From: Clostridiales bacterium
Lineage (GTDB): Bacteria; Bacillota; Clostridia; Lachnospirales; Lachnospiraceae
Direction of reading: 5' to 3'
Length of the DNA: 20,454 nucleotides
Assembly: GCA_019416265.1 (NCBI GenBank)
Contig: DXXQ01000064.1
Span: forward strand, 1-20,454
Positions 6,598 through 14,739 of this stretch are shown one piece after another. The position numbers were made by a program, and so were the translations under genes. A model generated the notes under the pieces. That model saw only the letters and a program-made list of their open reading frames with translations. It was not told the origin of the DNA and did no database searches. Numbering within the stretch: position 1 is the first letter of the stretch; every line of letters starts with the position of its first letter.

Positions 6598-7485
6598 ATG
6601 TATAAGATTCTGAAAGCAGAAAAACTTTCTGCAAACGTTTTTCTTATGGATGTGGAAGCCCCGCGTGTTGCGAAACATTGTCTGCCGGGTCAGTTCGTAA
6701 TCGTAAAAATGGATGAAAAAGGCGAGAGAATCCCGCTTACCATCTGTGACTACGATGCAGAAAAAGGCACTGTAACAATCGTATTCCAGCCGGCTGGCGC
6801 ATCTACCACCAGAATGGCTGAGTTAAAGGCAGGAGACTACTTTGAAGATTTCGTAGGACCGCTGGGACAGCCTTCCGAATTGGTGCATGAGGATATCGAA
6901 GAGTTAAAGAAGAAAAAAATCGTATTCGTAGCAGGCGGCGTCGGCACAGCTCCTGTTTACCCACAGGCGAAATGGCTTCACGAGCACGGCGTTACAGCAG
7001 ACGTTATCGTGGGCGCTAAGACAAAAGACCTTCTGATCCTTGAAAAAGAGATGAGCGAAGTCAGCAACCTTTATGTGACAACAGACGACGGTTCCTATGT
7101 AAGAAAAGGTATGGGAACAGACGTACTCCGTGACCTTGTTGAGAACCAGGGCAAGAAGTATGACCTCTGTGTAGCCATCGGACCGATGATCATGATGAAA
7201 TTCGTATGTCTTCTCACAAAAGAGCTGGGAATCCCGACAGTTGTCAGCATGAACCCGATCATGGTAGACGGAACAGGTATGTGCGGTGCATGCCGTCTTA
7301 TCGTTGGCAACGAAGTGAAATTTGCCTGCGTAGACGGACCGGAGTTTGACGGACATCTCGTAGACTTTGACCTTGCGATGAAGAGACAGCAGATGTATAA
7401 GACAGAAGAGGGCCGTGAGCTCCTGAAGCTTCAGGAAGGCGATACCCATCATGGCGGATGTGGACACTGCGGAGGTGACGAATAA
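6598..7485 (+). CDS. nfnA: NfnA: FAD/[2Fe-2S] subunit of the electron-bifurcating NAD(P) transhydrogenase
   Basis: This is the small subunit of NADH-dependent ferredoxin:NADP+ oxidoreductase, which couples ferredoxin and NADH oxidation to NADP+ reduction in anaerobes. The 295 residues hold a ferredoxin-reductase FAD domain (1-100, with RIPLTICDYD), a NAD-binding domain (GGVGTAPVYPQAK) and a C-terminal [2Fe-2S] site. The ligand spacing D224-x4-C229-x2-C232-x11-C244 matches the Asp/Cys3 cluster I know from Thermotoga NfnA. The ATG at 6598 is chosen because AGGAGG (6587-6592) lies 5 bases upstream; the open frame extends to 6499 without a good start. The C-terminus has a His/Cys-rich tail (HHGGCGHCGG). 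The stop overlaps the nfnB ATG (TAATG). Preference for CGT/GGT-type codons suggests high expression. A sulfide dehydrogenase/glutamate-synthase-like annotation is the alternative, but the pair fits Nfn. Confidence 0.9.
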   Translation: MYKILKAEKLSANVFLMDVEAPRVAKHCLPGQFVIVKMDEKGERIPLTICDYDAEKGTVTIVFQPAGASTTRMAELKAGDYFEDFVGPLGQPSELVHEDIEELKKKKIVFVAGGVGTAPVYPQAKWLHEHGVTADVIVGAKTKDLLILEKEMSEVSNLYVTTDDGSYVRKGMGTDVLRDLVENQGKKYDLCVAIGPMIMMKFVCLLTKELGIPTVVSMNPIMVDGTGMCGACRLIVGNEVKFACVDGPEFDGHLVDFDLAMKRQQMYKTEEGRELLKLQEGDTHHGGCGHCGGDE

Positions 7486-8879
7486 TGGCAGATGCAAAAA
7501 TGTTAACAAAAGTTCCTGTAAGAGAGCAGGATCCTCAGGTACGTGCAACAAACTTTGAAGAGGTTTGTCTTGGATATAACAAAGAGGAGGCAATGGAAGA
7601 AGCAAACCGCTGCCTTGGATGTAAAAAAGCGAAATGTGTAGAAGGATGTCCGGTTTCCATCAATATCCCGGCATTCATCCATGAAGTAAAAGAAGGAAAC
7701 TTCGAAAAAGCATACCAGATCATCGGTGAGTCCAGCGCCCTTCCGGCAGTCTGCGGCCGTGTCTGTCCACAGGAGACACAGTGTGAAGGCAAATGTGTCC
7801 GCGGCGTGAAAGGCGAGGCAGTTTCCATCGGTAAACTGGAGCGTTTCGTAGCTGACTGGGCGAAAGAAAACGGAATCAAACCAATTCCGGCAGCAGAGAA
7901 AAACGGCAAAAAGGTTGCTGTTATCGGTTCCGGCCCTGCAGGTCTTACCTGTGCAGGAGACCTTGCAAAAATGGGATATGACGTAACAATTTTTGAAGCC
8001 CTTCACAAAGCGGGCGGCGTTCTTGTTTACGGTATTCCGGAGTTCCGTCTCCCGAAAGACAAGGTTGTTGCAGCAGAAGTTGAGAACGTAAAATCTCTTG
8101 GCGTTAAGATTGAGACAAACGTAATCATCGGAAAATCCGTAACTATTGACGAACTTCTGAAAGAAGAAGGCTTCGAGGCCGTATTCATCGGCTCCGGCGC
8201 AGGTCTTCCGATGTTCATGGGTATCCCGGGAGAGCAGGCAAACGGCGTATTCTCCGCAAACGAATACCTGACACGTAACAACCTGATGAAAGCCTTCCGC
8301 GAAGACTATGATACTCCGATCGCACACGGAAAGAAGGTTGCAGTTGTCGGCGGCGGTAACGTTGCTATGGATGCTGCAAGAACAGCTCTCCGTCTTGGCG
8401 CAGAGGTACATATCATTTACCGTCGTTCCGAAGCAGAGCTTCCGGCTCGTGCAGAGGAAGTGCATCATGCAAAAGAAGAAGGCGTACAGTTCGACCTTCT
8501 CTGCAATCCGGTTGAGATCCTTACAGATGATAAAGACTGGGTAACAGGCATTAAATGTATCCGTATGGAATTAGGCGAGCCGGATGCTTCCGGAAGAAGA
8601 CGTCCTGTAGAGATTCCGGGATCAGAGTTTGTCATTGACGTTGATACAGTTATCATGTCCCTGGGAACTTCTCCGAACCCGCTGATCTCCTCTACAACCT
8701 ACGGTCTTGATGTAAACAAGAGAAAATGTATTGTTGCAGACGAGGAATTCGGCAAGACCTCCAAAGAGGGCGTATATGCCGGCGGTGATGCTGTTACAGG
8801 CGCAGCTACTGTTATCCTTGCAATGGGTGCAGGTAAGGCAGGCGCGAGAGGTATCGATGAATATTTAAGAAATAAATAA
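7485..8879 (+). CDS. nfnB: NfnB: bifurcating FAD/[4Fe-4S] subunit (GltD-like)
   Basis: This is the large subunit of the Nfn complex, 464 residues, often annotated 'gltA' or glutamate synthase small subunit. The N-terminal domain has two Cys groups for [4Fe-4S] clusters: C43, C46, C51, C55 and C90, C94, C100, C104. An FAD-binding Rossmann motif follows (VIGSGPAGLTCAG, 148-153), then an NADPH-binding motif (VVGGGNVAMDAARTALRLG, about 289-296) and a C-terminal FAD motif (YAGGDAVTGAATVILAMGAGKAGA). No glutamate synthase large subunit is adjacent, and nfnA is fused by a one-base overlap. This favours Nfn over glutamate synthase. GGAGGTGA upstream provides a ribosome binding site inside the nfnA end. 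A strong terminator begins about 10 bases after the stop. Confidence 0.92.
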   Translation: MADAKMLTKVPVREQDPQVRATNFEEVCLGYNKEEAMEEANRCLGCKKAKCVEGCPVSINIPAFIHEVKEGNFEKAYQIIGESSALPAVCGRVCPQETQCEGKCVRGVKGEAVSIGKLERFVADWAKENGIKPIPAAEKNGKKVAVIGSGPAGLTCAGDLAKMGYDVTIFEALHKAGGVLVYGIPEFRLPKDKVVAAEVENVKSLGVKIETNVIIGKSVTIDELLKEEGFEAVFIGSGAGLPMFMGIPGEQANGVFSANEYLTRNNLMKAFREDYDTPIAHGKKVAVVGGGNVAMDAARTALRLGAEVHIIYRRSEAELPARAEEVHHAKEEGVQFDLLCNPVEILTDDKDWVTGIKCIRMELGEPDASGRRRPVEIPGSEFVIDVDTVIMSLGTSPNPLISSTTYGLDVNKRKCIVADEEFGKTSKEGVYAGGDAVTGAATVILAMGAGKAGARGIDEYLRNK

Positions 8880-8890
8880 GTTCTGAGACA

Positions 8891-8933
8891 AAAGCCTCTG
8901 TACCGAAAGTATTTCCGGTACAGGGGCTTTTTT
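8891..8933 (+). terminator. Intrinsic terminator of nfnAB
   Basis: A 15-bp stem (8891-8905 with 8916-8930, one G-T wobble, loop of about 10) begins 11 bases after the nfnB stop and runs into six T (8928-8933). Confidence 0.92.
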
Positions 8934-8965
8934 GTAAATTAAACAAGAACGTTTGTTTTCCTGTG

Positions 8966-8994
8966 TTGTCAATTCCGGCCGCTTATGTTATAAT
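8966..8994 (+). promoter_or_regulatory. Extended -10 sigma-A promoter for uppP
   Basis: TTGTCA (8966-8971), 17 bases, TATAAT (8989-8994), with a TG one base upstream of the -10 (8986-8987). The start would be near 9001. The leader of about 80 bases includes a weak GAGGC/GGCTC hairpin followed by T6 (9014-9019). The uppP and perhaps ftsK genes depend on it. Confidence 0.75.
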
Positions 8995-9081
8995 AACTCT
9001 GAGGCGGTGGCTCTTTTTTGATCCGCGGACAGGATGAACAGATAAGAGGCTGCTGCACTAAATACAAAGGATATGATAATT

Positions 9082-9957
9082 ATGTCAGTGATATACGGGA
9101 TTTTATTAGCAATCATTCAGGGAATCACAGAATTCCTTCCAGTGAGCAGTTTCGGCCACCTGGTTGCCGCAGAGAAGCTGATGGGGATGGAGCGCAGTAC
9201 AGGGCTTTTATTCGAAACCATGCTTCATCTTGGAACAGCAGCGGCGATCATTTTTCTCTTCCGCAGGGATTTATACAGGATCACAGAAGAGCTTCTCGGT
9301 ATGATCATGGATATCATCGGAAACATCAACCTTTATATCCATAACAGAAAAACAGGGGAGTCTCTTGGCTATGCAAGAATCGTCCACGGTACATACCGCA
9401 AATTTACGGCGCTTCTTGTGGTTTCCATGATCCCTACCGTCCTTATCGGGTTTACGGCAAGGAGACTGGCGGGTATGGCGGCCGCATCACCGATTTTACC
9501 GGGAATCGGTTTTCTGCTTTCCGGTATTTTTCTGCTTGTGACAGATCTCAACAACTCAGGGGGAGACAAAGGACCCAGAGACGCCGGGTATGACAGCGCC
9601 ATGTGGATCGGCATCTGTCAGGGCCTGGGGGTATTCCCGGGGGTATCAAGAATGGCACTCACCATCTGTGCGGCGCTTCTTTGCGGATACAGCCGTAAAT
9701 TCGCTGTGAAGTTTTCCATTCTCATGAGCCTTCCGGCGATCATCGGAGCGTTCTTTTCCCAGCTTGGGCAGTTTGGGGCTCCGGACATGAGCATTGGTCT
9801 TGGATTCACCTATGTGTTCTGTACCCTTGTGGCAGGCGTTGTCTCTGTTCTTGTGATCCGTACCATGCACACCCTTGTTCTGAAAAAGAAATTCCGTATT
9901 TTTGCGTATTATTCCTTTCTGGCAGGTGTGATCGCTCTGGCAGTGAATTATCTTTAA
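9082..9957 (+). CDS. uppP: Undecaprenyl-diphosphatase UppP/BacA
   Basis: This integral membrane enzyme dephosphorylates undecaprenyl pyrophosphate so the lipid carrier can be reused in peptidoglycan synthesis; its overexpression gives bacitracin resistance. The protein is about 291 residues with 7-8 hydrophobic segments. The N-terminal motif QGITEFLPVSSFGHL is the (E/Q)xxxE box. The second motif PGVSRMALT keeps the key Arg, but the family consensus is PG-x-SRSG-x-T, so two positions are unusual. SSFGHL also has Phe where Thr or Ser is common. An in-frame ATG at 9073 exists, but AAAGGA (9066-9071) is only 1 base from it and 10 bases from 9082, so 9082 is preferred. It is flanked by the nfnAB terminator and a stem-loop without a T-run before ftsK. 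Confidence 0.9.
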   Translation: MSVIYGILLAIIQGITEFLPVSSFGHLVAAEKLMGMERSTGLLFETMLHLGTAAAIIFLFRRDLYRITEELLGMIMDIIGNINLYIHNRKTGESLGYARIVHGTYRKFTALLVVSMIPTVLIGFTARRLAGMAAASPILPGIGFLLSGIFLLVTDLNNSGGDKGPRDAGYDSAMWIGICQGLGVFPGVSRMALTICAALLCGYSRKFAVKFSILMSLPAIIGAFFSQLGQFGAPDMSIGLGFTYVFCTLVAGVVSVLVIRTMHTLVLKKKFRIFAYYSFLAGVIALAVNYL

Positions 9958-9964
9958 CCTTATC

Positions 9965-9998
9965 ATACTGCCGACAGTCTGAAGGCTGTCGGCAGTAT
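9965..9998. other. Perfect 13-bp stem-loop between uppP and ftsK
   Basis: ATACTGCCGACAG (9965-9977) pairs fully with 9986-9998 around an 8-base loop. Neither strand has a T-run after it, so it does not look like an ordinary intrinsic terminator. It could be an RNA processing or stability element at the uppP 3' end, a weak terminator or a protein-binding palindrome. Confidence 0.75.
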
Positions 9999-10046
9999 AA
10001 ACGAAAAGGGATATCTGAATCAATAATTTAGGAGGGGAGCCTGGAA

Positions 10047-12689
10047 ATGGCAGCATCGAAAACTAAAAAAAGAACGACATCAAAGAAGAGTACCAGTGCG
10101 AAAAAGCAGTCTGCATCCGGCGGATTTCAAAATGAGATCATCCTGCTGGTGATTCTGGCAGCCTGTATCATTCTCCTTGTGAGCAGCTTTGGCATGGGAG
10201 GCTTCGTGGGAGATGCTATCAGCAGCTTCAGCTTCGGAGCCATGGGACTGATGGCATATGTGTTCCCTGTTCTGCTTTTTATCGGATGTGCGTTTATACT
10301 TTCAAATAAAAAAAATCATCTGGCTTACAAAAAGCTGTTCGCCGGAGTGGTGCTCTTTATCTGTTTCTGCGGAATTGCACAGCTTTTGACAGAAGGTTAT
10401 ACAAAGAGTACGGAGCTTATGGATTATTATGCGCTCTGTTCTGATTACAGGACAGGAGGCGGAGTGATCGGAGGGGCAGTCTGCATCTCCATTACCTCCG
10501 CTTTCGGCATTGTAGGCGGCTATGTGATCATCGGGCTTGCAGTTCTTGTGTGCCTGATCATCATCACCCAGCATTCATTCCTTGATTTTGTTATGGGAAT
10601 CGGGATGAAAATCTGCAATCTGGTGAAAGGCGGGCAGAAGCTTTATCAGGAAGGGAAGCCGGAACGGGATCTGAGAAAAGAAGTCCGGACACAGCAGAGA
10701 CGCCAGCTTAAGGAAGAACGACGGGCAGAAAGAATCCGTCAGCTTGAGATGGAGCTTGCCCAGGAGGATGAGGAAGCCCCTGCAGGGCAGAGCCAGGAGG
10801 AGTTTTTCCTGGATCCCAGACAGGCCCGGAGAAAAACCTTTTCTCTTGACGGAACAGACCTTACAGCTTCCCAAAATACAGACAAAGCCTCCGGCAAAAA
10901 GAAAACCAGAAAGCGCAAAGCCTCTGTGGAAGCTGAAAAAGCAGAAGCTCAGGAGGAAGAGCTTTCTGAAAAAACGCCTTCCGGGGCTCCACAGGCTCCG
11001 GAATTTGAGATTCACCGTTCGGAACCCCTGCCGGATCTGACCCGGGACGAAGAGGAGGATCCTTATGACGACCCGGTCAAACCGGCAAATGCCATGGAGG
11101 AGGAAATCCCTTTTCCCGAGAGCAAGGAGGGGAAAACAGCTTCCAAAAATCCAAAGTCTTCCCCTGCTGAAATCCAGAACGGGATCATAAATATCCAGCA
11201 TGAGATCACAAAGCAGGAACCTGCTGTAAAAAAAGAATATAAATTTCCGCCGTTAAATCTTCTGAAAAAGGGCAGCGGGAAATCCCAGGGGGATTCTGAC
11301 GCGCATTTGAGAAAAACTGCCCAGAAGCTTCAGGAGGTGCTTTTTAATTTCGGCGTAAACGTAACGGTTACCAATGTAAGCTGCGGCCCTACTGTTACCC
11401 GGTATGAGCTTCAGCCGGAGATGGGTGTAAAGGTAAGTAAGATCGTCAGCCTTGCAGACGACATCAAGCTGAACCTTGCAACACCGGATATCCGTATTGA
11501 GGCGCCGATCCCCGGAAAGGCAGCCGTGGGCATCGAGGTGCCGAATAAGGAGAACAGCGCGGTTATGCTCCGCGACCTTCTTCAGTCGGACGAATTCCGC
11601 AACGCGAAATCAAAGCTTGCCTTTGCGGCGGGCAAGGATATTGCAGGGAAGCCTGTGGTAACAGATATTGCAAAAATGCCCCATCTCCTTATTGCAGGAG
11701 CTACCGGCTCAGGTAAATCCGTCTGCATCAATACTCTGATCATGAGTATTTTATATAAGGCCACACCGGACGAGGTCAAGCTTATCATGATTGACCCCAA
11801 GGTAGTGGAATTAAGCGTATATAACGGGATTCCCCATCTCTTTATCCCGGTTGTCACAGATCCGAAGAAAGCGGCGGGGGCGCTGAACTGGGCTGTTTCC
11901 GAGATGACTACCCGCTATAACACCTTTGCGGAATACGGTGTCCGTAATCTCACGGAATATAACAAAAAAATATCCGCCATTCCGGTTGCGGAGGGAGAGA
12001 CTGCTCCCGAAAAAATGCCGCAGATCGTCATTATCGTAGATGAGCTTGCAGACCTTATGATGGTTGCCCCGGGAGAGGTGGAGGATGCCATCTGCCGTCT
12101 GGCACAGCTTGCCCGTGCGGCAGGGATCCATCTGATCATCGCTACCCAGCGTCCCTCTGTTAACGTCATCACCGGACTGATCAAGGCGAATATGCCTTCC
12201 AGAATTGCATTTTCCGTATCTTCCGGCGTGGACTCCCGTACGATCCTGGATATGAACGGTGCGGAGAAGCTTCTGGGAAAAGGAGATATGCTGTTTTATC
12301 CCCAGGGGTATCAGAAGCCTGCCAGACTTCAGGGAGCCTTTGTATCCGATGAGGAGGTCAGCAGCGTAGTGGAATTCCTCGCAAACAAAAATCCTGCAGT
12401 GACTTATAATCAGCAGATCGAGCAGCAGGTCAACAGTCCCTTAAGCGGCGGTGCAGGAGGAGAGGAGCGTGACATCTACTTTGCAGATGCCGGCAAATTT
12501 ATCGTGGAAAAAGAAAAGGCATCCATCGGCATGCTCCAGAGAGCCTTTAAGATCGGTTTCAACCGTGCGGCAAGAATCATGGATCAGCTCTGCGATGCAG
12601 GTGTCGTAGGGCCGGAAGAGGGGACCAAGCCGAGAAAGGTTCTCATGACCATGGAGGAATTCGAAAATTACATCGAAGAAGCTTTATAA
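10047..12689 (+). CDS. ftsK: FtsK/SpoIIIE DNA translocase
   Basis: This is a membrane-anchored, hexameric DNA pump that clears chromosomes from the division septum and, in spore-formers, moves DNA into the forespore. It is 880 residues. About four membrane segments lie in residues 29-175. A long charged, Pro/Glu/Lys-rich linker runs from about 195 to 410. The alpha/beta motor follows, with Walker A GATGSGKS (551-558, K557) and Walker B IVIIVDELADLMM (D665). The IIATQRPSVNVITGLIKANMPSRIAF segment and a C-terminal gamma winged helix (about 815-880, ASIGMLQRAFKIGFNRAARIMDQL) complete the family order; gamma reads KOPS/SRS DNA signs. The ATG has GGAGGGG 10-11 bases upstream. No clear promoter sits in the short gap, so read-through from uppP is likely. 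The spore-former context means it probably does the SpoIIIE job, but a separate FtsK may exist elsewhere. Confidence 0.95.
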   Translation: MAASKTKKRTTSKKSTSAKKQSASGGFQNEIILLVILAACIILLVSSFGMGGFVGDAISSFSFGAMGLMAYVFPVLLFIGCAFILSNKKNHLAYKKLFAGVVLFICFCGIAQLLTEGYTKSTELMDYYALCSDYRTGGGVIGGAVCISITSAFGIVGGYVIIGLAVLVCLIIITQHSFLDFVMGIGMKICNLVKGGQKLYQEGKPERDLRKEVRTQQRRQLKEERRAERIRQLEMELAQEDEEAPAGQSQEEFFLDPRQARRKTFSLDGTDLTASQNTDKASGKKKTRKRKASVEAEKAEAQEEELSEKTPSGAPQAPEFEIHRSEPLPDLTRDEEEDPYDDPVKPANAMEEEIPFPESKEGKTASKNPKSSPAEIQNGIINIQHEITKQEPAVKKEYKFPPLNLLKKGSGKSQGDSDAHLRKTAQKLQEVLFNFGVNVTVTNVSCGPTVTRYELQPEMGVKVSKIVSLADDIKLNLATPDIRIEAPIPGKAAVGIEVPNKENSAVMLRDLLQSDEFRNAKSKLAFAAGKDIAGKPVVTDIAKMPHLLIAGATGSGKSVCINTLIMSILYKATPDEVKLIMIDPKVVELSVYNGIPHLFIPVVTDPKKAAGALNWAVSEMTTRYNTFAEYGVRNLTEYNKKISAIPVAEGETAPEKMPQIVIIVDELADLMMVAPGEVEDAICRLAQLARAAGIHLIIATQRPSVNVITGLIKANMPSRIAFSVSSGVDSRTILDMNGAEKLLGKGDMLFYPQGYQKPARLQGAFVSDEEVSSVVEFLANKNPAVTYNQQIEQQVNSPLSGGAGGEERDIYFADAGKFIVEKEKASIGMLQRAFKIGFNRAARIMDQLCDAGVVGPEEGTKPRKVLMTMEEFENYIEEAL

Positions 12690-12750
12690 AAATATAAAAT
12701 AAAAACATAAAACAAAAACAGAATGGATAGAAGAAAGGACTGCCTATGCT

Positions 12751-13830
12751 ATGAAGTGTCCGAAGTGTCATAAAGAAGTGGAACGCGGTTCTTTATACTG
12801 TCCCAATTGTCTTACGGAAATTCCCTGGGTGAAGGAGTTTGATTCTGTGGAAACCCAGCTTGAAAAGAAGAGACAGATTATGGAAGCGGAACGGGAAACA
12901 GGGAAACTGACACAGTTGGGAGAGAAACTGCGTACAAACAGAAAAAAGCTCCTCTTTTTTACAATCCTTGGGGCTATACTCATTGGAGGTTTCTGTTACA
13001 GACAGCTCCATACCTTTTCTGCTTTATATACAAAAGCTGAGAAAGCCTACCGTAAAGGAGCATACAGCCGCGCCATGGGCGCTGTAGAGGAAGCCCTGGA
13101 AAAGAAACCGGGGAACTTATCTGCGAATCTTCTCTTTGCCAGTCTCCTGAAGCAGGAGGGAGACATAGAATCTGCCATCCTTGTTCTTAAGCCAATGGTG
13201 AGCATATATCCGGACAGTGTGGAAGCGGCTTCCATGCTGGTGAAATACCTGGCGGCTGAACACCGGACAGGGGAAATCAGGATTTTTCTGAAATCTGTAA
13301 CGAATCAGGAGATTCTGGATGCATGCAAAGACTATATCTGCGAAAAGCCTGCCCCCAGTCTTGAACCGGGAGTTTATACCACTCCCCAGACTTTGGAGCT
13401 GCTTGCAGATTACGATAGAATCTATTACACTCTGGACGGCAGTATGCCGAATCAGAACAGCGCTTTGTATGCCGGTCCCATCGCCATCGGAGAGGGGACG
13501 ACCCGGCTCAATGCGTTCGGAATTAATAAAAACAATATTTCCAGCGACATTCTTTCCGCTGAATATGTGATCGTCCTGAAAAGTCCGGACAAGCCCAGGA
13601 TTACGCCGGAAGCAGGGATTTACAGAAAAAAGACAAAAATAAAAATAGAGGTGCCGGATGGGTGCAGGGCTTACTATGCCTTTGACGATGCGCATCCCAC
13701 AACTGCAAGCACCGAATACAGAACTCCGGTTATCCTTCCACAGGGTTCCCATACGTTCTATGCGATTCTGGAAGCTCCCAACGGAAAGGTGAGTCCGGTA
13801 GCCAGCCAGGAATACTATCTGGAGTATTAG
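12751..13830 (+). CDS. Zinc-ribbon / TM / TPR / chitobiase-C-like repeat protein
   Basis: This 359-residue protein is not one I can name. An N-terminal zinc ribbon (C3, C6, C17, C20) is followed by a charged helix and a single membrane segment (about 67-83). TPR-like helices lie at about 90-170 (AYRKGAYSRAMGAVEEALEKKPGNLSANLLFASLLKQEGD). The outer part holds two chitobiase/beta-hexosaminidase C-terminal-like modules. The first (about 206-275) has GVYTTPQTLELLADYDRIYYTLDGSMPN; the second (about 285-359) has GIYRKKTKIKIEVPDGCRAYYAFDD. These Ig-like modules often sit in extracellular proteins of this clade. A likely topology is zinc ribbon inside, TPR and beta modules outside. The ATG follows AAAGGA by 11 bases and overlaps a two-codon frame ATG-CTA-TGA at 12746. 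It lies 61 A-rich bases after ftsK with no terminator, so co-transcription is plausible. Confidence 0.8.
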   Translation: MKCPKCHKEVERGSLYCPNCLTEIPWVKEFDSVETQLEKKRQIMEAERETGKLTQLGEKLRTNRKKLLFFTILGAILIGGFCYRQLHTFSALYTKAEKAYRKGAYSRAMGAVEEALEKKPGNLSANLLFASLLKQEGDIESAILVLKPMVSIYPDSVEAASMLVKYLAAEHRTGEIRIFLKSVTNQEILDACKDYICEKPAPSLEPGVYTTPQTLELLADYDRIYYTLDGSMPNQNSALYAGPIAIGEGTTRLNAFGINKNNISSDILSAEYVIVLKSPDKPRITPEAGIYRKKTKIKIEVPDGCRAYYAFDDAHPTTASTEYRTPVILPQGSHTFYAILEAPNGKVSPVASQEYYLEY

Positions 13831-13865
13831 TTGTCAATAAATATATTATGTAAAGGAGAATAACC

Positions 13866-14165
13866 ATGGTAAAACATATTGTAATGTGGTCTTTTAAAGA
13901 AGAAATTCCAATGGAAGAAAGAGAAGCGGACAAGGCAAGGATCAAAGAAGGTCTGGAAGGTCTTGTGGGAATCGTTCCGGGACTTTTAAGCGCCCGTGTG
14001 GTAACTGATTTGATCAGCTCCAGCACCCATGATTTCTGCCTGATTACGGAGTTTGATACACCGGAGGCTCTTGCCGCATACAAAGACAATCCGGATCATG
14101 TAAAAGTAGCCTCTTTTGTGAGAAGCGTAACCTGCAATCGTGCGGCTCTGGATTATACAGAATAA
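13866..14165 (+). CDS. Dabb-family (stress-responsive A/B barrel) protein
   Basis: A 99-residue single-domain protein of the dimeric alpha/beta barrel (Dabb) family: MVKHIVMWSFKEE opening, a central helix (EREADKARIKEGLEGL), VPGLLSARV and the closing EFDTPEALAAYKDNPDHVKVASFVRSV. Members are small cytosolic dimers of mostly unknown substrate; some are decarboxylases or cyclases in plants and fungi. AAAGGAG sits 7 bases before the ATG. The stop overlaps the rlmH ATG (TAATG), so translation of the two is probably coupled. I cannot name a substrate. Confidence 0.85.
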   Translation: MVKHIVMWSFKEEIPMEEREADKARIKEGLEGLVGIVPGLLSARVVTDLISSSTHDFCLITEFDTPEALAAYKDNPDHVKVASFVRSVTCNRAALDYTE

Positions 14166-14644
14166 TGGAAATTAAGATTCTCAGCGTAGGAAAAATTAAA
14201 GAAAAATATCTGACAGCAGGAATCGCGGAGTATGCCAAGCGTCTCAGCCGTTACTGTAAGCTGACCTTCTGTCAGGTGGCAGATGAAAAAACGCCGGATA
14301 AGGCATCGGAAGCTCTGAATCTTCAGATCAAGGAAATCGAAGGCGACCGGCTGATGAAGCATATCCGTGAACAGGATTATGTGATCGCCCTTGCCATCGA
14401 CGGAGAGATGCTGGATTCCGTGGAGTTATCCCGCAAAATTGATTCTCTGGGAATTTCCGGAAACAGCTCCATTGCTTTTGTCATCGGCGGTTCTCTTGGA
14501 TTAAGTGACAAGATATTAAAGCGTGCAGACTATAAGCTGAGCTTTTCCAGAATGACCTTTCCTCATCAACTGATGCAGATGATCCTTCTGGAACAGATCT
14601 ACCGTGCCTACCGGATCATAAATCATGAACCCTACCATAAATAA
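14165..14644 (+). CDS. rlmH: RlmH: 23S rRNA pseudouridine-1915 N3-methyltransferase
   Basis: The 159-residue SPOUT-fold methyltransferase adds a methyl group from S-adenosylmethionine to pseudouridine 1915 in helix 69 of 23S rRNA, acting on whole 70S ribosomes. Length matches the family (155-160). The knot motifs are present: FVIGGSLGLSDKILKRADYKLSFSRMTFPHQLMQMILLEQIYRAYRI, ending in HEPYHK, the family's conserved C-terminus. The ATG overlaps the Dabb stop. A weak stem (14646-14650 with 14664-14668) after the stop has no T-run, so the terminator is unclear. Confidence 0.95.
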   Translation: MEIKILSVGKIKEKYLTAGIAEYAKRLSRYCKLTFCQVADEKTPDKASEALNLQIKEIEGDRLMKHIREQDYVIALAIDGEMLDSVELSRKIDSLGISGNSSIAFVIGGSLGLSDKILKRADYKLSFSRMTFPHQLMQMILLEQIYRAYRIINHEPYHK

Positions 14645-14739
14645 GACCCTGGTATAAAGAAGAAGGGTGGGCCTGGAAGAAGCTTCATCAGGACAGATTT
14701 TCGTGAACAGAACAAAAGAAACAGAGGTATCAGAGCAGT

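Noticed and set aside
7503..8468. 321-residue minus-strand frame inside nfnB
   Set aside because: Antisense shadow caused by strong codon bias in nfnB; Cys/Phe-rich with no domain or ribosome binding site.
7485..8879. Glutamate synthase small subunit
   Set aside because: No large subunit is present, and the partner with Asp/Cys3 [2Fe-2S] spacing marks the pair as Nfn.
10575..11201. 208-residue minus-strand frame opposite the FtsK linker
   Set aside because: Shadow of the charged linker codons; no recognisable domain.
13831..13865. Promoter for the Dabb-rlmH pair (TTGTCA near TATTAT)
   Set aside because: The two boxes are only about 8 bases apart, far from the needed 16-18.
14645..14739. 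Terminator after rlmH
   Set aside because: The only pairing is 5 bp with a 13-base loop and no T-run; a second imperfect palindrome near 14672-14692 is too weak.
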